A stretch of DNA of 64,000 bases from Methylicorpusculum sp. (GCF_030651835.1 NZ_JAUSBX010000137.1:59222-123221); one strand, 5' to 3'; numbered from the stretch's first letter, positions 38,586 to 48,988 are shown. Translations and numbers: made by a program. The notes: generated by a model not told the origin, from the letters alone.

Positions 38586-39080
38586 TTAATGATAATTCAC
38601 ATAGCCGGCCAAACCGGAAGGAATATGCTCCCTGATCCAGATGGCCAATGTTTGAAATGGAGGAATTAAAATGGATTCTTTCCACCAGGGGTCTTCCGGT
38701 AAAGAGGTTAAACCCGCCAGCATAATACATAAAGAGACAACAACAAGACCGCGTCCAGCACCAAAAATCATACCTGCAAAACGATCAGAGATCGTGAGTC
38801 CGGTTTTGTTTATCAATTCGGTCAATAGCAATTCAATAATACCGCCCACTAACAAGGTCGTGAAAAAAAGGATACCGAATGCCATGCCAATTCTTGCGAT
38901 CGGCAGTTCAATAGTAGGTTGAAGCCAAACTGACAAATCGCTGCTAAAAATCAGCCCTATGCAAATCCCTATGACCCACATTGAAAGAGCCAGCGCTTCT
39001 TTCAAAATCCCACGTAATAAACCAATAACCAGTGAAATAACAATCAAACCAATAATGGTGTAATCAACCCAGATCATCAT
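38586..39080 (-). CDS. cvpA: CvpA-family inner-membrane protein
   Basis: A 164-residue protein with four predicted membrane helices (for example YTIIGLIVISLVIGLLRG and a Gly-rich FAGMIFGAGRGLVVVSL). It is named for colicin V production and lies before purF as in Escherichia coli. Its exact role is unsettled (envelope homeostasis). Confidence 0.92.
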   Translation of the reverse strand: MMIWVDYTIIGLIVISLVIGLLRGILKEALALSMWVIGICIGLIFSSDLSVWLQPTIELPIARIGMAFGILFFTTLLVGGIIELLLTELINKTGLTISDRFAGMIFGAGRGLVVVSLCIMLAGLTSLPEDPWWKESILIPPFQTLAIWIREHIPSGLAGYVNYH

Positions 39081-39306
39081 TGCCTGTTACCTTGATAAAG
39101 CGGACGTTTTTTTGATATAGAGCACTGATAGTATTTTGTTTTTGTAAAAATTCAGCTTAGGTTGAGTTGCATTCTTTACGAAACCCAATAATTAACGCAA
39201 TGGCCTTGAAATGTTGGATTATCCTGCTCAACACTTAACTGTTTTTAATTATTTTTTAGCGCCGTGATATCCAATACATCATTAGTTTTTAAATAGACAA
39301 TCAGCG

Positions 39307-40341
39307 CTACTCGGCTTTTAGCAGAGTCGAAGAGTTTGTGGCCTTGTCGAGTTTAGCTTTCATTTCTTCTGCTTTTTTCTTGTTCAATTCAGGCCCGGCC
39401 CTTAACCGGTAAGATTTTCCTTTTGACGTAGTAATTTCATCAAAATTGACTGAAAAACCCTTGCTGCGCAATTTATCTCTTAAAGCAATTGCATTTTCCT
39501 GCTTGGAGAAAGTCCCCAACTGAACGAACCACCGCACGGATGCCGGAGGACTTTCTGTCACAGATTTTTCAGCTTTCGCGGGTAATGCTTTCTCCCCTTG
39601 CTGAGCAGGCGATTTAAGCGTCTCTGCTGCTGCAGGCTTACCTCCTCCGGTCAAAATACTCTTCAGTTTGTGTTGCTGATCAAGTTTTGACTTGATAGTG
39701 ACAGCCCTGTTTTTGTCTGACTCAGGGCCGACTCTTAATCGATACGCTTTACCTGCTGGAGTTCTTATTTCATCCAGTATGACAGGAAACCCATCAGCTT
39801 TTAACTTGTTATACAGGGAAGATGCATTTTCCTGCTTACTAAAACTACCCAGCTGGATATACCAACCGGCTGCATCTGCATTAGAAGACGGGGCTACCGG
39901 CGTTAAAGCTTCAACCGAAGTTAGCGGTACATTTTCAGGAGAGCCGATTTGAGATGATGTTTTACTATCGGGTTGAACCGTCTGAGATTGAGGCACGGCT
40001 CCGGCTCCCACATCGCCAACCTCAGAATAATTCTGGCGAAAATCGGCAGTGTATTGTCCCGCGTCTTCGACATATTCTTCATTCAAGGGCAAGTACTGAT
40101 CCTCGCCATCCTGAACAATGGCCTCCTCAGCTTTTGGCTCTCCTACTGCCTCGGTCGGAGGCGGAGGCAATTGTTGAGCGGTCTCTTCAAATGTCTGAAC
40201 CGGTGGTTCCGGGATTGTCAGCTCATTAACAATTTGCCCGCTTTCGTCAACCGGATTATCGAATAACATAGGGATAAAGATTGCCGCTAACGCAGTTATC
40301 ACGGCGACACCAATAAGCCTTTGTTTTAATTCCTGATCCAT
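39307..40341 (-). CDS. dedD: DedD-type SPOR-domain protein with two SPOR domains
   Basis: A 344-residue inner-membrane protein. One N-terminal helix (LIGVAVITALAAIFIPMLF) is followed by a Pro/Glu-rich linker. Two SPOR domains follow, at about 160-235 (WYIQLGSFSKQENASSLY) and 265-344 (WFVQLGTFSKQENAIALR). SPOR domains bind denuded peptidoglycan at the division septum. Classical DedD has a single SPOR domain. The two copies here are closely similar and may come from an internal duplication. It lies between folC (12 bp) and cvpA. Confidence 0.9.
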   Translation of the reverse strand: MDQELKQRLIGVAVITALAAIFIPMLFDNPVDESGQIVNELTIPEPPVQTFEETAQQLPPPPTEAVGEPKAEEAIVQDGEDQYLPLNEEYVEDAGQYTADFRQNYSEVGDVGAGAVPQSQTVQPDSKTSSQIGSPENVPLTSVEALTPVAPSSNADAAGWYIQLGSFSKQENASSLYNKLKADGFPVILDEIRTPAGKAYRLRVGPESDKNRAVTIKSKLDQQHKLKSILTGGGKPAAAETLKSPAQQGEKALPAKAEKSVTESPPASVRWFVQLGTFSKQENAIALRDKLRSKGFSVNFDEITTSKGKSYRLRAGPELNKKKAEEMKAKLDKATNSSTLLKAE

Positions 40342-40353
40342 TATTAATAACCT

Positions 40354-41619
40354 CTATTCTAAACTGGCTAAGTATTCCGATACTAAAAAGAAAGAACCAA
40401 ATATCAACACCAAATCACCCTCTTCTGCTGCCTGATTAACTGCTAAAAAGGCTGACTTTGCATCGGCAAACCCGGTATGAACGAGTTGCACCGAGCAACT
40501 CGAAAAAGTCTCTTGCAACATAAAATCAGGCGCGCTTCTGACATTGTTTATTAAAGGCGCACAAAACCAATCAAACACCAGGGGTTTGATGATATTGATA
40601 ATTCCGGCAATATCCTTGTCTTTCATTACGGAAAAAACAGCACGCACACGCATATGACTGAAATTTTCCTTAAGAAAATCAGCCAGGGTTTCGACAGCTT
40701 GCGGGTTATGAGCCACATCCAGCAAGACCGGTATTTTACCTTCGATGTATTGAAATCGTCCGGGTAATTGAACCTGGGATATACCTTTGCTTAAAGCATC
40801 ATGATCAACCGGAAGAGTATTCTGCATGGCAGTGATTGCAGCAATCACTGTGGCGGCGTTTCTGTATTGATGTTCCCCTTTTAAATTAGGGGAAGGCAAA
40901 TTGCTGATCAAAACTTGCTCGCCAATCCAGTTCCATCCGTCCGGGTGTTTTTCGAAATGAAAATCCTGATTGATGTAGCTGACTTTTGCCCCCGTTTCTT
41001 CGGCACAGATTCTAAGTGATAAGGGAGGAACAGGATCACCTACAATGGCAGGGACATTCCTTCTAAAAATGCCAGCCTTTTCTCTGCCAATAGATTCACG
41101 TGTATCACCTAGCCACTCAGTATGATCAATGCCGATGCTGGTAATAATGGCCAAATCAGTATCAATAATATTAACGGCATCCAGTCGACCGCCTAATCCG
41201 ACTTCCAGTAATTGCACATCCAGATCGAATTGAGCAAAGATATCCAATGCCGCCAAGGTACTGAACTCAAAGTAGCTTAAAGAGACATCGGATCGAACGG
41301 CGTCAATTCTCTCAAAAGCACTGCAAATCAGGTCATCCGATACAGGACTTCCGTTTATTTTGATTCTTTCGTTGTATTTGAGAATATGAGGCGAGGTGTA
41401 AGTGCCGACTTTATAACCTTGAGCAAGATAAATCGACTCCAAAAACGCGACAACCGAACCTTTGCCGTTAGTACCGGCGATCGTTAACGTTACCGGTTTA
41501 TTGTACTTTGGCTGTAAGGCACTGAAAACCTGTCCTACACGTTGCAAACCCAAATCAATAACGCGCGGATGAAGGCTCTCCTGCCATTGCAGCCAGTCCT
41601 TCAAAGAATTAAATGGCAT
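40354..41619 (-). CDS. folC: Bifunctional folylpolyglutamate/dihydrofolate synthase
   Basis: A 421-residue Mur-ligase-fold enzyme. The ATP loop is TIAGTNGKGSVVAFLE. TYTSPHILKYNERIKING and GLGGRLDAVNIID follow, and DVAHNPQAVETLA begins the C-terminal domain. It adds glutamate to dihydropteroate and folates. It lies between accD (29 bp) and dedD. Confidence 0.96.
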   Translation of the reverse strand: MPFNSLKDWLQWQESLHPRVIDLGLQRVGQVFSALQPKYNKPVTLTIAGTNGKGSVVAFLESIYLAQGYKVGTYTSPHILKYNERIKINGSPVSDDLICSAFERIDAVRSDVSLSYFEFSTLAALDIFAQFDLDVQLLEVGLGGRLDAVNIIDTDLAIITSIGIDHTEWLGDTRESIGREKAGIFRRNVPAIVGDPVPPLSLRICAEETGAKVSYINQDFHFEKHPDGWNWIGEQVLISNLPSPNLKGEHQYRNAATVIAAITAMQNTLPVDHDALSKGISQVQLPGRFQYIEGKIPVLLDVAHNPQAVETLADFLKENFSHMRVRAVFSVMKDKDIAGIINIIKPLVFDWFCAPLINNVRSAPDFMLQETFSSCSVQLVHTGFADAKSAFLAVNQAAEEGDLVLIFGSFFLVSEYLASLE

Positions 41620-41648
41620 GTTTATGAACTAATCAGGCGGGTATTACA

Positions 41649-42578
41649 CTACACCGTCTGCTCATCAACAGCCGATTCATTAACTGTGCTTGGAATCGGG
41701 TTGTAACCGGTTGATTCAAGTTTTGACGCCATTAAAATAGACAAAATATCGGCTAGCTTGTCTCTCATTTCACGTCGATCAATAATCATATCAATAGCCC
41801 CATGATCCTGGAGAAATTCACTTCTCTGAAATCCGTCGGGTAATTTTTCACGCACTGTTTGTTCAATCACGCGGGGACCGGCAAATCCGATCAGCGCATT
41901 AGGTTCGGCAACATTGATATCGCCCAGCATGGCCAAACTTGCCGAAACTCCACCCATAGTGGGGTCAGTCATAAAGGATATAAAGGGTATTCCCGCCTCA
42001 GATAGACGTGTTAAAGCAGCGCTGGTTTTTACCATTTGAAAAAGTGAAAACAACGACTCCTGCATCCTCGCACCGCCACTGGCAGTAAAAACAATAAAGG
42101 GGATATTGAGTTCCAGGCTTTTATTTACACCTCTTACAAAGCGCTCGCCAACGACAGAACCCATTGACCCACCCATAAAGCCAAAGTCAAAAGCGGCGGC
42201 TACAATATCCTTGCCTTTTAATTTTCCTTTAACAACGACTAGGGCATCGTTTTCCTTCGTCTGTTTTTGTGCCTGAGTAATTCGGTCTTTATATTTTTTA
42301 CTATCTTTAAATTTGAGCGGATCAGTAGGCTTTATTCCAGCCCCTATTTCTTCCTGATCATTCTTATCCAGAAAGAGTTCAAGGCGGGTTCTTGCAGAAA
42401 TACGCATATGGTGTTCACATTTTGGGCAAACACTTGAGTTTCTTTCCAGTTCCGTATTGTAAAGAATCGCGCTGCAGTTAGGACACTTGGTCCAAAGACC
42501 TTCGGGGACTGTACCCTTTTTTTTGCTCGAACCTTCTGTTCTTATCGTTGAAGGGACTAATTTTTCAAACCAACTCAT
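41649..42578 (-). CDS. accD: Acetyl-CoA carboxylase carboxyltransferase beta subunit
   Basis: A 309-residue subunit with the N-terminal zinc finger CPNC...CPKC (about 33-56) and the crotonase-like core with [22 protein letters not shown] and [16 protein letters not shown]. It transfers carboxyl from biotin to acetyl-CoA with AccA. It lies 35 bp downstream of trpA. Confidence 0.97.
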   Translation of the reverse strand: MSWFEKLVPSTIRTEGSSKKKGTVPEGLWTKCPNCSAILYNTELERNSSVCPKCEHHMRISARTRLELFLDKNDQEEIGAGIKPTDPLKFKDSKKYKDRITQAQKQTKENDALVVVKGKLKGKDIVAAAFDFGFMGGSMGSVVGERFVRGVNKSLELNIPFIVFTASGGARMQESLFSLFQMVKTSAALTRLSEAGIPFISFMTDPTMGGVSASLAMLGDINVAEPNALIGFAGPRVIEQTVREKLPDGFQRSEFLQDHGAIDMIIDRREMRDKLADILSILMASKLESTGYNPIPSTVNESAVDEQTV

Positions 42579-42613
42579 TATGTGGAACTCCGGGTGTAGA
42601 TATAGCTTAAAGC

Positions 42614-43417
42614 TTAGCTGTCCATCGCTTGGCGCATTGACTTTAATAGTTCAACGATTTCGGTTTTTGCCTGGGTAGGATCATCTAAATGAGCTTCAAT
42701 TTTACTGATCAGCGCACTTCCGACCACCACACCATCACCAATGCTCGATACTGTTTTAGCCGTTTGCGCATCTTTTACGCCAAAGCCTATGCCAACCGGC
42801 AATCCGGTATTTGCCCGGATAACATCCAGTTTTTCCTTAACATTGGCCGTATCAAGATGACCTGCGCCGGTGACGCCTTTTAAAGAAACATAATAAAGAT
42901 ATCCGCTTCCCGCTTCACTCATAAGCCTAATGCGTTCTTCCGAGCTGTTGGGAGCCAATAAAAAAATAGGATCAATATCCCGGCTTTTTAGCAGGCCGAC
43001 ACATTCGACTGCCTCTTCCGGCGGTAAATCGACGGTTAAAACACCATCCACCCCGACGCGTTGTGCAGCATTAGCAAAATCTTCATAACCCATCGCTTCA
43101 ATGGGATTCAAATAGCCCATCAGTACCACAGGTGTTTGCTCATCCTTTCTTCTGAATTCGGCAACCAGCATTAATACTTTTCTCAGGCTCATATGATGAG
43201 CCAATGCCCGTTCACTCGCTTTTTGAATGACCGGACCGTCAGCCATGGGATCTGAAAAAGGCACCCCCAATTCAATAATATCGACTCCGGCTTCAACCAT
43301 GGCATGCATCATGGGCACAGTAAAACCGGGCTCCGGATCCCCGGCTGTTATAAACGGTATCAAAGCTTTACGACCAGTTTTAGCCAGCTCTTCAAATTTA
43401 ACAGTTAAACGACTCAC
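42614..43417 (-). CDS. trpA: Tryptophan synthase alpha chain
   Basis: A 267-residue TIM barrel that cleaves indole-3-glycerol phosphate. The catalytic Glu and Asp are in [33 protein letters not shown] and the phosphate-binding [12 protein letters not shown] are present. The start overlaps trpB by four bases. Confidence 0.97.
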   Translation of the reverse strand: MSRLTVKFEELAKTGRKALIPFITAGDPEPGFTVPMMHAMVEAGVDIIELGVPFSDPMADGPVIQKASERALAHHMSLRKVLMLVAEFRRKDEQTPVVLMGYLNPIEAMGYEDFANAAQRVGVDGVLTVDLPPEEAVECVGLLKSRDIDPIFLLAPNSSEERIRLMSEAGSGYLYYVSLKGVTGAGHLDTANVKEKLDVIRANTGLPVGIGFGVKDAQTAKTVSSIGDGVVVGSALISKIEAHLDDPTQAKTEIVELLKSMRQAMDS

Positions 43418-44616
43418 AATTCTATCCCCTCGCGTTGAGCCAGCGTGAGTATGTCTTTATCACCCCGTCCTGACACGTTGATGATGATGGTTTGATCTTT
43501 ATCCATAGTCGGAGCAAGTTTTGCTGCATAAGCAATAGCATGGCTTGTTTCCAGCGCAGGAATGATGCCTTCCAATTCAGTTAATGTATGGAAACCAACC
43601 AAAGCCTCTTCGTCGGTAATATTGACGTATTGAGCACGCCCTGTATCTTTTAACCAGGCATGTTCCGGGCCTACGCCAGGGTAATCGAGACCGGCGGAAA
43701 TTGAATGGGTTTCGATGATTTCACCATCGTCGTCTTCTATCAAATAGGTTCTGTTTCCATGAAGAACGCCGGGACGGCCTGCGCATAACGGAGCCGAATG
43801 ACGGCCTGTTTCTACGCCATCACCGGCAGCTTCGACACCATACATTTTAACTGACGTGTCATCAATGAACGGATAAAACAGACCGATTGCATTAGATCCG
43901 CCGCCGACACACGCAACCAACGCATCCGGTAGCCTACCGGTCATTTCCAGACACTGTTCTTTCGATTCGCGGCCAATGATCGCTTGAAAATCACGTACCA
44001 TGGCAGGATAAGGATGAGGTCCCGCTACTGTTCCAATAATATAAAAAGTGTTATCGACATTGGTTACCCAATCTCTCAGTGCCTCGTTTAATGCATCTTT
44101 CAGCGTCTTGGAGCCTGATTCAACCGGCACGACAGTCGCGCCTAACAGCTTCATGCGGTAAACATTTAACGATTGCCGGGCAACATCAACCGATCCCATG
44201 TAAACCACGCATTCAAGCCCCAGCCTTGCGGCAACGGTAGCCGTTGCAACACCATGCTGTCCTGCCCCTGTTTCAGCAATGATTCTGGTTTTACCCATGC
44301 GTTTTGCCAATAGTGCCTGACCAATGGTGTTATTTACTTTATGAGCACCGGTGTGATTTAAGTCTTCACGTTTTAAGTAGATTTGAGCCCCGCCAAGTTC
44401 CCTGCTCCATCTTTGGGCATGATATAGCGGAGAAGGACGTCCTACATAATGCCGCAGGTCATCGTCAAGTTCCGCCAAAAACTCGGGGTCTTTGATAAAA
44501 TATTGATAAGCCGTATTTAATTCCTGGATTGGCTCCATCAATGTTTCTGCTACAAACATTCCACCGTAAGGTCCGAAGTGTCCGCGTTCATCCGGCATGT
44601 TATATTTTTCGGTCAT
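43414..44616 (-). CDS. trpB: Tryptophan synthase beta chain
   Basis: A 400-residue pyridoxal-phosphate enzyme joining indole and serine. The PLP lysine is in [22 protein letters not shown], the phosphate loop is [10 protein letters not shown], and GRPSPLYHA is near the N-terminus. It overlaps trpF and trpA by four bases each, forming a coupled trpF-trpB-trpA operon. Confidence 0.98.
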   Translation of the reverse strand: MTEKYNMPDERGHFGPYGGMFVAETLMEPIQELNTAYQYFIKDPEFLAELDDDLRHYVGRPSPLYHAQRWSRELGGAQIYLKREDLNHTGAHKVNNTIGQALLAKRMGKTRIIAETGAGQHGVATATVAARLGLECVVYMGSVDVARQSLNVYRMKLLGATVVPVESGSKTLKDALNEALRDWVTNVDNTFYIIGTVAGPHPYPAMVRDFQAIIGRESKEQCLEMTGRLPDALVACVGGGSNAIGLFYPFIDDTSVKMYGVEAAGDGVETGRHSAPLCAGRPGVLHGNRTYLIEDDDGEIIETHSISAGLDYPGVGPEHAWLKDTGRAQYVNITDEEALVGFHTLTELEGIIPALETSHAIAYAAKLAPTMDKDQTIIINVSGRGDKDILTLAQREGIEL

Positions 44617-45245
44617 CGTAATAATCTATCAGCCTCATTAATCTCGCTTAAAAACGCCGCCATTTTAGCGGTATCTTTTATACCTTTTTTTAATTCAACA
44701 CCGCTACTGACATCCAGAGCATAAGGTCTTACCTGCTGAATTGCCTGTCTTGCATTGCCGGCATCCAATCCTCCGGCAAGAATTAAAGGCAAATCGCATT
44801 GTTTAGGGATCAAATCCCAATCAAAGCAGTTGCCTGTTCCACCTTTAGCGCCTGGATCATACGCATCCAGAAGTAATCCGGATGCATCAAAATAATCTTT
44901 ACTCAATTGTTCAAGGCATGAGTCATTGCGCATTCTCACGGCTTTAATATAAGGCTTTCCGTATATCCGGCACGCCTCAGCGGTTTCATCACCATGAAAC
45001 TGAAGGCAATCTATAGCGACATGTTTCAATACTTCCCTGATAGAAGCTTCATCGGCATCAACAAACAAGCCGACAACCGAAACAAAAGCCGGTAATCCCG
45101 CAACAATTTTTATTGCAGCATCAATATTCACATGACGCGAGCTTGGCGGATAAAATACCAAACCGATTGCATCAACACCCATAAAGGCGGCAGATCTTGC
45201 ATTGTCGGCACGGGTAAAACCGCAAATTTTAACTCGAGTACGCAT
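44613..45245 (-). CDS. trpF: Phosphoribosylanthranilate isomerase
   Basis: A 210-residue TIM barrel that isomerises phosphoribosylanthranilate. Catalytic Cys is in [13 protein letters not shown] and the catalytic Asp is in [30 protein letters not shown] forms the phosphate site. ATG 45245 (MRTRVKICG) is chosen. A start at 45293 would add 16 residues that do not fit the family. Confidence 0.96.
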   Translation of the reverse strand: MRTRVKICGFTRADNARSAAFMGVDAIGLVFYPPSSRHVNIDAAIKIVAGLPAFVSVVGLFVDADEASIREVLKHVAIDCLQFHGDETAEACRIYGKPYIKAVRMRNDSCLEQLSKDYFDASGLLLDAYDPGAKGGTGNCFDWDLIPKQCDLPLILAGGLDAGNARQAIQQVRPYALDVSSGVELKKGIKDTAKMAAFLSEINEADRLLR

Positions 45246-45477
45246 ATCTGTAACAGGCCGCCGCCCTAAGGTTAAGGGGGCGTAGCATACCATACAGTCC
45301 TCTTTTAAGCGAAGGCTTAATCACCTGTTTCAATGACAAAAGGCAGTTAGCAAAAAATTGGATTTCTAGAAACTCACCCTTGTATTCAGTCTCTTCAAAT
45401 CAAGCTGGCTGCCCAATCAATCCAAGATTAAAAAGATTGTTTAAATAAACACAGTTCATTTTTGTTAGATGAATAGT

Positions 45478-46173
45478 TTAATCATCGTGACTATGAGAAT
45501 GTGAATGCTGATGATTTTGCTCACTGTCCACTGCATGAGAATGGCCTTGTTCATGAGGCTCTAATTGGACAGTTTCTTCAGAAGGATTCTTTTTAACAGC
45601 AACACCATGCTGATAAACCATTAATCCGCCTAGATCTGCCGCAAACATGACTAAAACCACAAGAATGGCCGAAAATGTCATGAATAGACCATTCGCAGCC
45701 CCTCTTGGATTGTCACCCGTTGATAATCGACCGACAAAACGCCAAATACTTAACAAAACTGAAAGCACTAAAATGGCAATTCCAATATGCTCATGATTCT
45801 CCATGATTTCGTGCACAGCATCTCCATGAGCAACTGTTTCAGCCGCTTGAAGTCCTGCTGCCACAGCAAACCCGGCGGTCAGCGCGCCCAAATAAAGCAA
45901 ACCGCTAGCGACATCCCGCCATTGTGATTTTTTAAATAGACCACCCAGGCAATCCAGCAAAAAAAATCCTGTGATAAACGCAATAGGAAAATGCACCAAA
46001 ATCGGGTGAATATTTTCTAATTGAGTCAAGCCAGGGAAAATAGTTGCCAACATATCCGAAGGCTCTTTGCCGGCCAAACCTTCAAAAAAAGCCAGTAGTT
46101 CGGCGACATAGTTCGAAAATCCCTCTCCATGGTCTCCGCCGCCATGAATTTGAAATGACAAAAAATTATTCAC
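45478..46173 (-). CDS. DUF2231 membrane protein with His-rich tail
   Basis: A 231-residue membrane protein. The DUF2231 region begins IHPILVHFPIAFITGFFLLD and has four predicted helices with conserved His residues (HPxxVHFP, HEHIGIAILVL) that could bind haem or metal. The C-terminus is a His-rich tail (GHSHAVDSEQNHQHSHSHSH), which suggests metal binding. The function is unknown. It stands alone, with palindromic repeats in its upstream intergenic region. Confidence 0.82.
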   Translation of the reverse strand: MNNFLSFQIHGGGDHGEGFSNYVAELLAFFEGLAGKEPSDMLATIFPGLTQLENIHPILVHFPIAFITGFFLLDCLGGLFKKSQWRDVASGLLYLGALTAGFAVAAGLQAAETVAHGDAVHEIMENHEHIGIAILVLSVLLSIWRFVGRLSTGDNPRGAANGLFMTFSAILVVLVMFAADLGGLMVYQHGVAVKKNPSEETVQLEPHEQGHSHAVDSEQNHQHSHSHSHDD

Positions 46174-46278
46174 GTCTATCCTATCCTGTGTTTTAAAAAA
46201 GCCAATTTACTAGAATTTCCACGTTTTGCAAACTCACAGGTATTAATCAAGCAATTCTCAATTTGAATGGGAAAAAAG
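46174..46278. other. Upstream part of the 454-bp intergenic region before the HTH regulator
   Basis: No gene is visible between the DUF2231 gene and the regulator at 46628. The region 46279-46373 is a palindromic repeat, and an 88-codon open frame across it is a by-product of the repeat. The remainder to 46627 is AT-rich and probably carries the regulator's promoter. Confidence 0.5.
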
Positions 46279-46373
46279 GCTGGGGGAAGCTTTTTGAGCA
46301 TGTCGACAGCAGGATGCTGCTGTCAAGCCCCCACGGAAGAGTTCACAGCCTTCCTCGAAAGGCTTTTACCAGC
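46279..46373. repeat. 95-bp palindromic repeat element, copy B
   Basis: Imperfect terminal inverted repeats (20 bp, 15 matches, 46279-46298 and 46354-46373) surround a perfect 8-bp inner hairpin GACAGCAG-GATG-CTGCTGTC (46305-46324). Length and layout equal those of copy A at 26811-26905, with the shared words AAGCTTT, GTCAAGC, CACGGA and CTCG. Confidence 0.8.
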
Positions 46374-46627
46374 TCATAAAAATGCTGAAAATATCAATCT
46401 GGGAATTGCCGGTATTAATCCCGGCAATTCCCATGGGTTTAAATTTATTTCATTTCAATATGGAGCAAGACTTTTTAAATGCACTACTCTATTGGTGTCT
46501 AATACTTTTGTTCAGGTATTATTTTCGTCTTGAATGATGTAGCTTATGGTTTTAAAAAAAGAACTGAGCTAAGGCGTTAATTAAATCAGTTAATTCCAGG
46601 AAAAGTCTTAACAGAGTCCAAATTCAG

Positions 46628-47890
46628 ATGAAAAACAATTATACGGAACGACGCACTTCAAATGGGGACAGAAGAAAAAAACCTCTTTTTACAAAGGAAT
46701 CGCAGCGTTTATTTCAAATTATGGTCGTTTCCGAAGATCATACCCCGGCTGAACAACTCACTTTAAAATTGAAGAAAAAAGGCTATCAGACTTTTATTTG
46801 CAGCGGCCAATCAGACTCTAACTGTTTCAATGAAAAACATCCGGACGTCATTGTCATATGTTGTGACAATGAATGTGAGAAGATCAAAAATCAATTAAAA
46901 ACCGCCGATGATCTGCAAAAAACACCCATTATTTTGTTGAAGGATGAAAAATCTAAAATGGAAATGCAGGAAGAACTTTGGACTAATAATGCTGTGTTTG
47001 AAAGCCTGGAAGACCAACTCCGGTCGATTCTGATTAATAAATCAAATCCAGGTATTGCCGGTCAGAGTAACGAAAGAAGAAAATGTGATCGACGTTGGTC
47101 CTCCGTTTTTCAGCAAACTTCTGAAGAAACCCAACATCAACCGGACGTTCCTGAGGCCAACCTAGACCTGCCCCTGGTTTCTATTTCGTCTCAATTCAGT
47201 TTTAAATCAATTCATGACTTATTCAATCTGGTCCTGGTATCTCTGCATCCGTCCCTTTATCAGAATTGGCTGACCGAGCTCAGTTGGGATACATTCATTA
47301 GCGCCTCATCACTTCGTTTTGATAGGCCCGAGTTAATGCCCATAATGCTTAACCATGCGCAGCCAAATTTACTTTTACTGGACATGCAAGGCCAGGAATC
47401 AAGTTTAGAAATTTGGTTAAATGCCATAAGAATGGCCGATTCTGCAGTTGATATCATTTTGATCGTCAATGACGATTTCGATGATTTGATGGCAGTTATG
47501 GATAAACTTGAAATTTCCGGAATTCTAAGCGTAAAGGATAACGCCTGCACGGTAACTCGAGCGATTCGCTCTGTGATTGAAGGCGAGCGCTGGTTACCGG
47601 ATTTTTTTAAAACAAAAAGAATGAATGCATTAAGAGCTGGCAATCAGACGGTTCATACCCCTGACAAATCGCAGTTGACTCAACATTCTTTTGATGAAGC
47701 GACTCTACTGACTGCATATGAAAATACGATTACCCAGTTAGTCATGTTGGGCTTGACTGTTGAGCAAATAGCAGAGGAGTTAAATGCAGAAACTCAAACA
47801 ATCTCACGGCATGTTATGTTCCTTTCAAATAAATTAAGATTTACCAATAATCAAAAGAGATTAAAGCATTTGAGGCGAAAACTGCATTGA
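46628..47890 (+). CDS. Receiver-like/LuxR-type HTH regulator
   Basis: A 420-residue protein. An N-terminal pseudo-receiver (about 32-140) keeps a strand-helix pattern but no full set of acidic residues. A central receiver-like domain (about 195-325) has LLLLDMQGQE at the phosphoacceptor place. The C-terminal helix-turn-helix (LVMLGLTVEQIAEELNAETQTISRHVMFL) is LuxR-like. The motif ERRTSNGDRR at the start recurs as ERRKCDRR before the second domain. It probably controls transcription, but signal and targets are unknown. No kinase is adjacent. Confidence 0.72.
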   Translation: MKNNYTERRTSNGDRRKKPLFTKESQRLFQIMVVSEDHTPAEQLTLKLKKKGYQTFICSGQSDSNCFNEKHPDVIVICCDNECEKIKNQLKTADDLQKTPIILLKDEKSKMEMQEELWTNNAVFESLEDQLRSILINKSNPGIAGQSNERRKCDRRWSSVFQQTSEETQHQPDVPEANLDLPLVSISSQFSFKSIHDLFNLVLVSLHPSLYQNWLTELSWDTFISASSLRFDRPELMPIMLNHAQPNLLLLDMQGQESSLEIWLNAIRMADSAVDIILIVNDDFDDLMAVMDKLEISGILSVKDNACTVTRAIRSVIEGERWLPDFFKTKRMNALRAGNQTVHTPDKSQLTQHSFDEATLLTAYENTITQLVMLGLTVEQIAEELNAETQTISRHVMFLSNKLRFTNNQKRLKHLRRKLH

Positions 47891-47910
47891 CATAATGCGG
47901 AGTGTCTTGA

Positions 47911-47950
47911 GGCAGCCTCCCCCTGAAGGGGTTTACGGCGGTCCTCGACA
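47911..47950. repeat. Possible decayed copy C of the palindromic repeat
   Basis: The stretch CCCCCTGAAGGGG followed by GTTTACGGCGGTCCTCGACA resembles the right half of copies A and B (CACGGA-GGGTT-AC-GC-TTCCTCGA). The left half is not recognisable. Confidence 0.45.
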
Positions 47951-47972
47951 AATTCGAACGATTTTTCAGAAT

Positions 47973-47998
47973 GTCATCCCGATCTGAATCGAGATGAC
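47973..47998. terminator. Hairpin between converging bfr and HTH-regulator genes
   Basis: GTCATCCCGAT (47973-47983) pairs with ATCGAGATGAC (47988-47998) with one mismatch. It lies between two converging genes. No long T-run follows, so a bidirectional terminator role is only plausible. Confidence 0.45.
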
Positions 47999-48009
47999 TC
48001 ATTTCACTT

Positions 48010-48474
48010 TTACATTTGTGACTGCAAATAATTTTGCAAGCCGATTTTCTCAATCAACTCCAACTGAGTTTCCAGCCAGTCAACGTGTTCTTCCTCGCTT
48101 TCCAGAATGTGTTCGAACAGTTCGCGGGTTACATAATCGTTAACGGTTTCGCAATAAGCGATGGCGTCCTTTAACAAAGGCAAGGCTATGTGTTCAAGCT
48201 TAAGGTCGCACTTAAGCATTTCGTGTGGATTCTCGCCGATCATTAGCTTGCCGAGATTTTGCAAATTCGGTAAACCCTCTAAAAATAAAATACGCTCGAT
48301 AAGCTTATCGGCATGTTTCATTTCATCAATGGACTCGTGATATTCTTTTTCATTCAGTTTTTGAAAGCCCCAGTTTTTATACATGCGGGCATGCAGAAAA
48401 TATTGATTGATCGCTGTCAATTCATTTTCCAGTGCTTTGTTTAGAAAATCGATAACTTTTTTATCACCTTGCAT
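48010..48474 (-). CDS. bfr: Bacterioferritin
   Basis: A 154-residue four-helix iron-storage protein that assembles as a 24-mer. The ferroxidase ligands are in [20 protein letters not shown] and [21 protein letters not shown]. The Met of KLMIGEN is near the haem region. ATG 48474 ([11 protein letters not shown]) matches the family start, and an upstream start at 48498 is rejected. It is the last gene of the rnf-bfd-bfr set and may buffer iron for nitrogenase. Confidence 0.93.
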   Translation of the reverse strand: MQGDKKVIDFLNKALENELTAINQYFLHARMYKNWGFQKLNEKEYHESIDEMKHADKLIERILFLEGLPNLQNLGKLMIGENPHEMLKCDLKLEHIALPLLKDAIAYCETVNDYVTRELFEHILESEEEHVDWLETQLELIEKIGLQNYLQSQM

Positions 48475-48485
48475 AGCGTCACTCC

Positions 48486-48698
48486 TTAGATAGTGCACGT
48501 AACCAAAATTTCATTGGCCGCATTTATTAACCGGCAGTTTCTTTTCCTGTCCAACATCTCGCCAACCTCAGAATTGCATTTGCCGCAATCGCCACCGATA
48601 CCGAAACATTGGAACAATTGTTTACGAGAACATAAACCGCTGTCTATAGCAGCCTCCAATTGCCCATCCGTTATTGCCTTACACACACAGATATACAT
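48486..48698 (-). CDS. bfd: Bacterioferritin-associated ferredoxin
   Basis: A 70-residue [2Fe-2S] protein. Its cluster ligands are the Cys pair in [11 protein letters not shown] and the pair in GDCGKC. It delivers electrons to bacterioferritin to release iron. ATG 48698 is used because the family starts at MYxCxC. It lies 20 bp after rnfH and 11 bp before bfr. Confidence 0.93.
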   Translation of the reverse strand: MYICVCKAITDGQLEAAIDSGLCSRKQLFQCFGIGGDCGKCNSEVGEMLDRKRNCRLINAANEILVTCTI

Positions 48699-48718
48699 AG
48701 TTTCCCCCCGGCTCGACA

Positions 48719-48979
48719 TTATAGTCTTCGACGCTTGACCAGTTTAGGGTCGGCGGTAATCTGGCGGTATATTTCCACACGATCCCCGTCGGTCACAACG
48801 GTATCCAGCTTGACGATTTTTCCAAATATACCCACTTTTTGAGTATCCAGATTGATATCGGGATAGTGTTTTAAAACACCGGACAACTCAATTGCCTGTT
48901 CGATTGTGCTGCCATCCGGCACCTCCAATCGTAACCAAAGCTGACGATCGGCTTCTGCATAACATACACCCACATTCAT
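48719..48979 (-). CDS. rnfH: RnfH family protein (beta-grasp)
   Basis: An 86-residue ubiquitin-like beta-grasp protein (NVGVCYAEADRQLWLRLEVPDGSTIEQAIELSG...VGIFGKIVKLDTVVTDGDRVEIYR) found at the end of rnf operons. Its role is unclear, perhaps in assembly. It starts 10 bp after rnfE. Confidence 0.92.
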   Translation of the reverse strand: MNVGVCYAEADRQLWLRLEVPDGSTIEQAIELSGVLKHYPDINLDTQKVGIFGKIVKLDTVVTDGDRVEIYRQITADPKLVKRRRL

Positions 48980-48988
48980 GATTGTCTC

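Noticed and set aside
46267..46533. 88-codon open frame on the plus strand
   Set aside because: It runs across palindromic repeat copy B, has no ribosome-binding site and matches no family.
47973..47998. Hairpin as a mobile-element end
   Set aside because: It is short, single in the window and sits between converging genes, so a terminator role is simpler.
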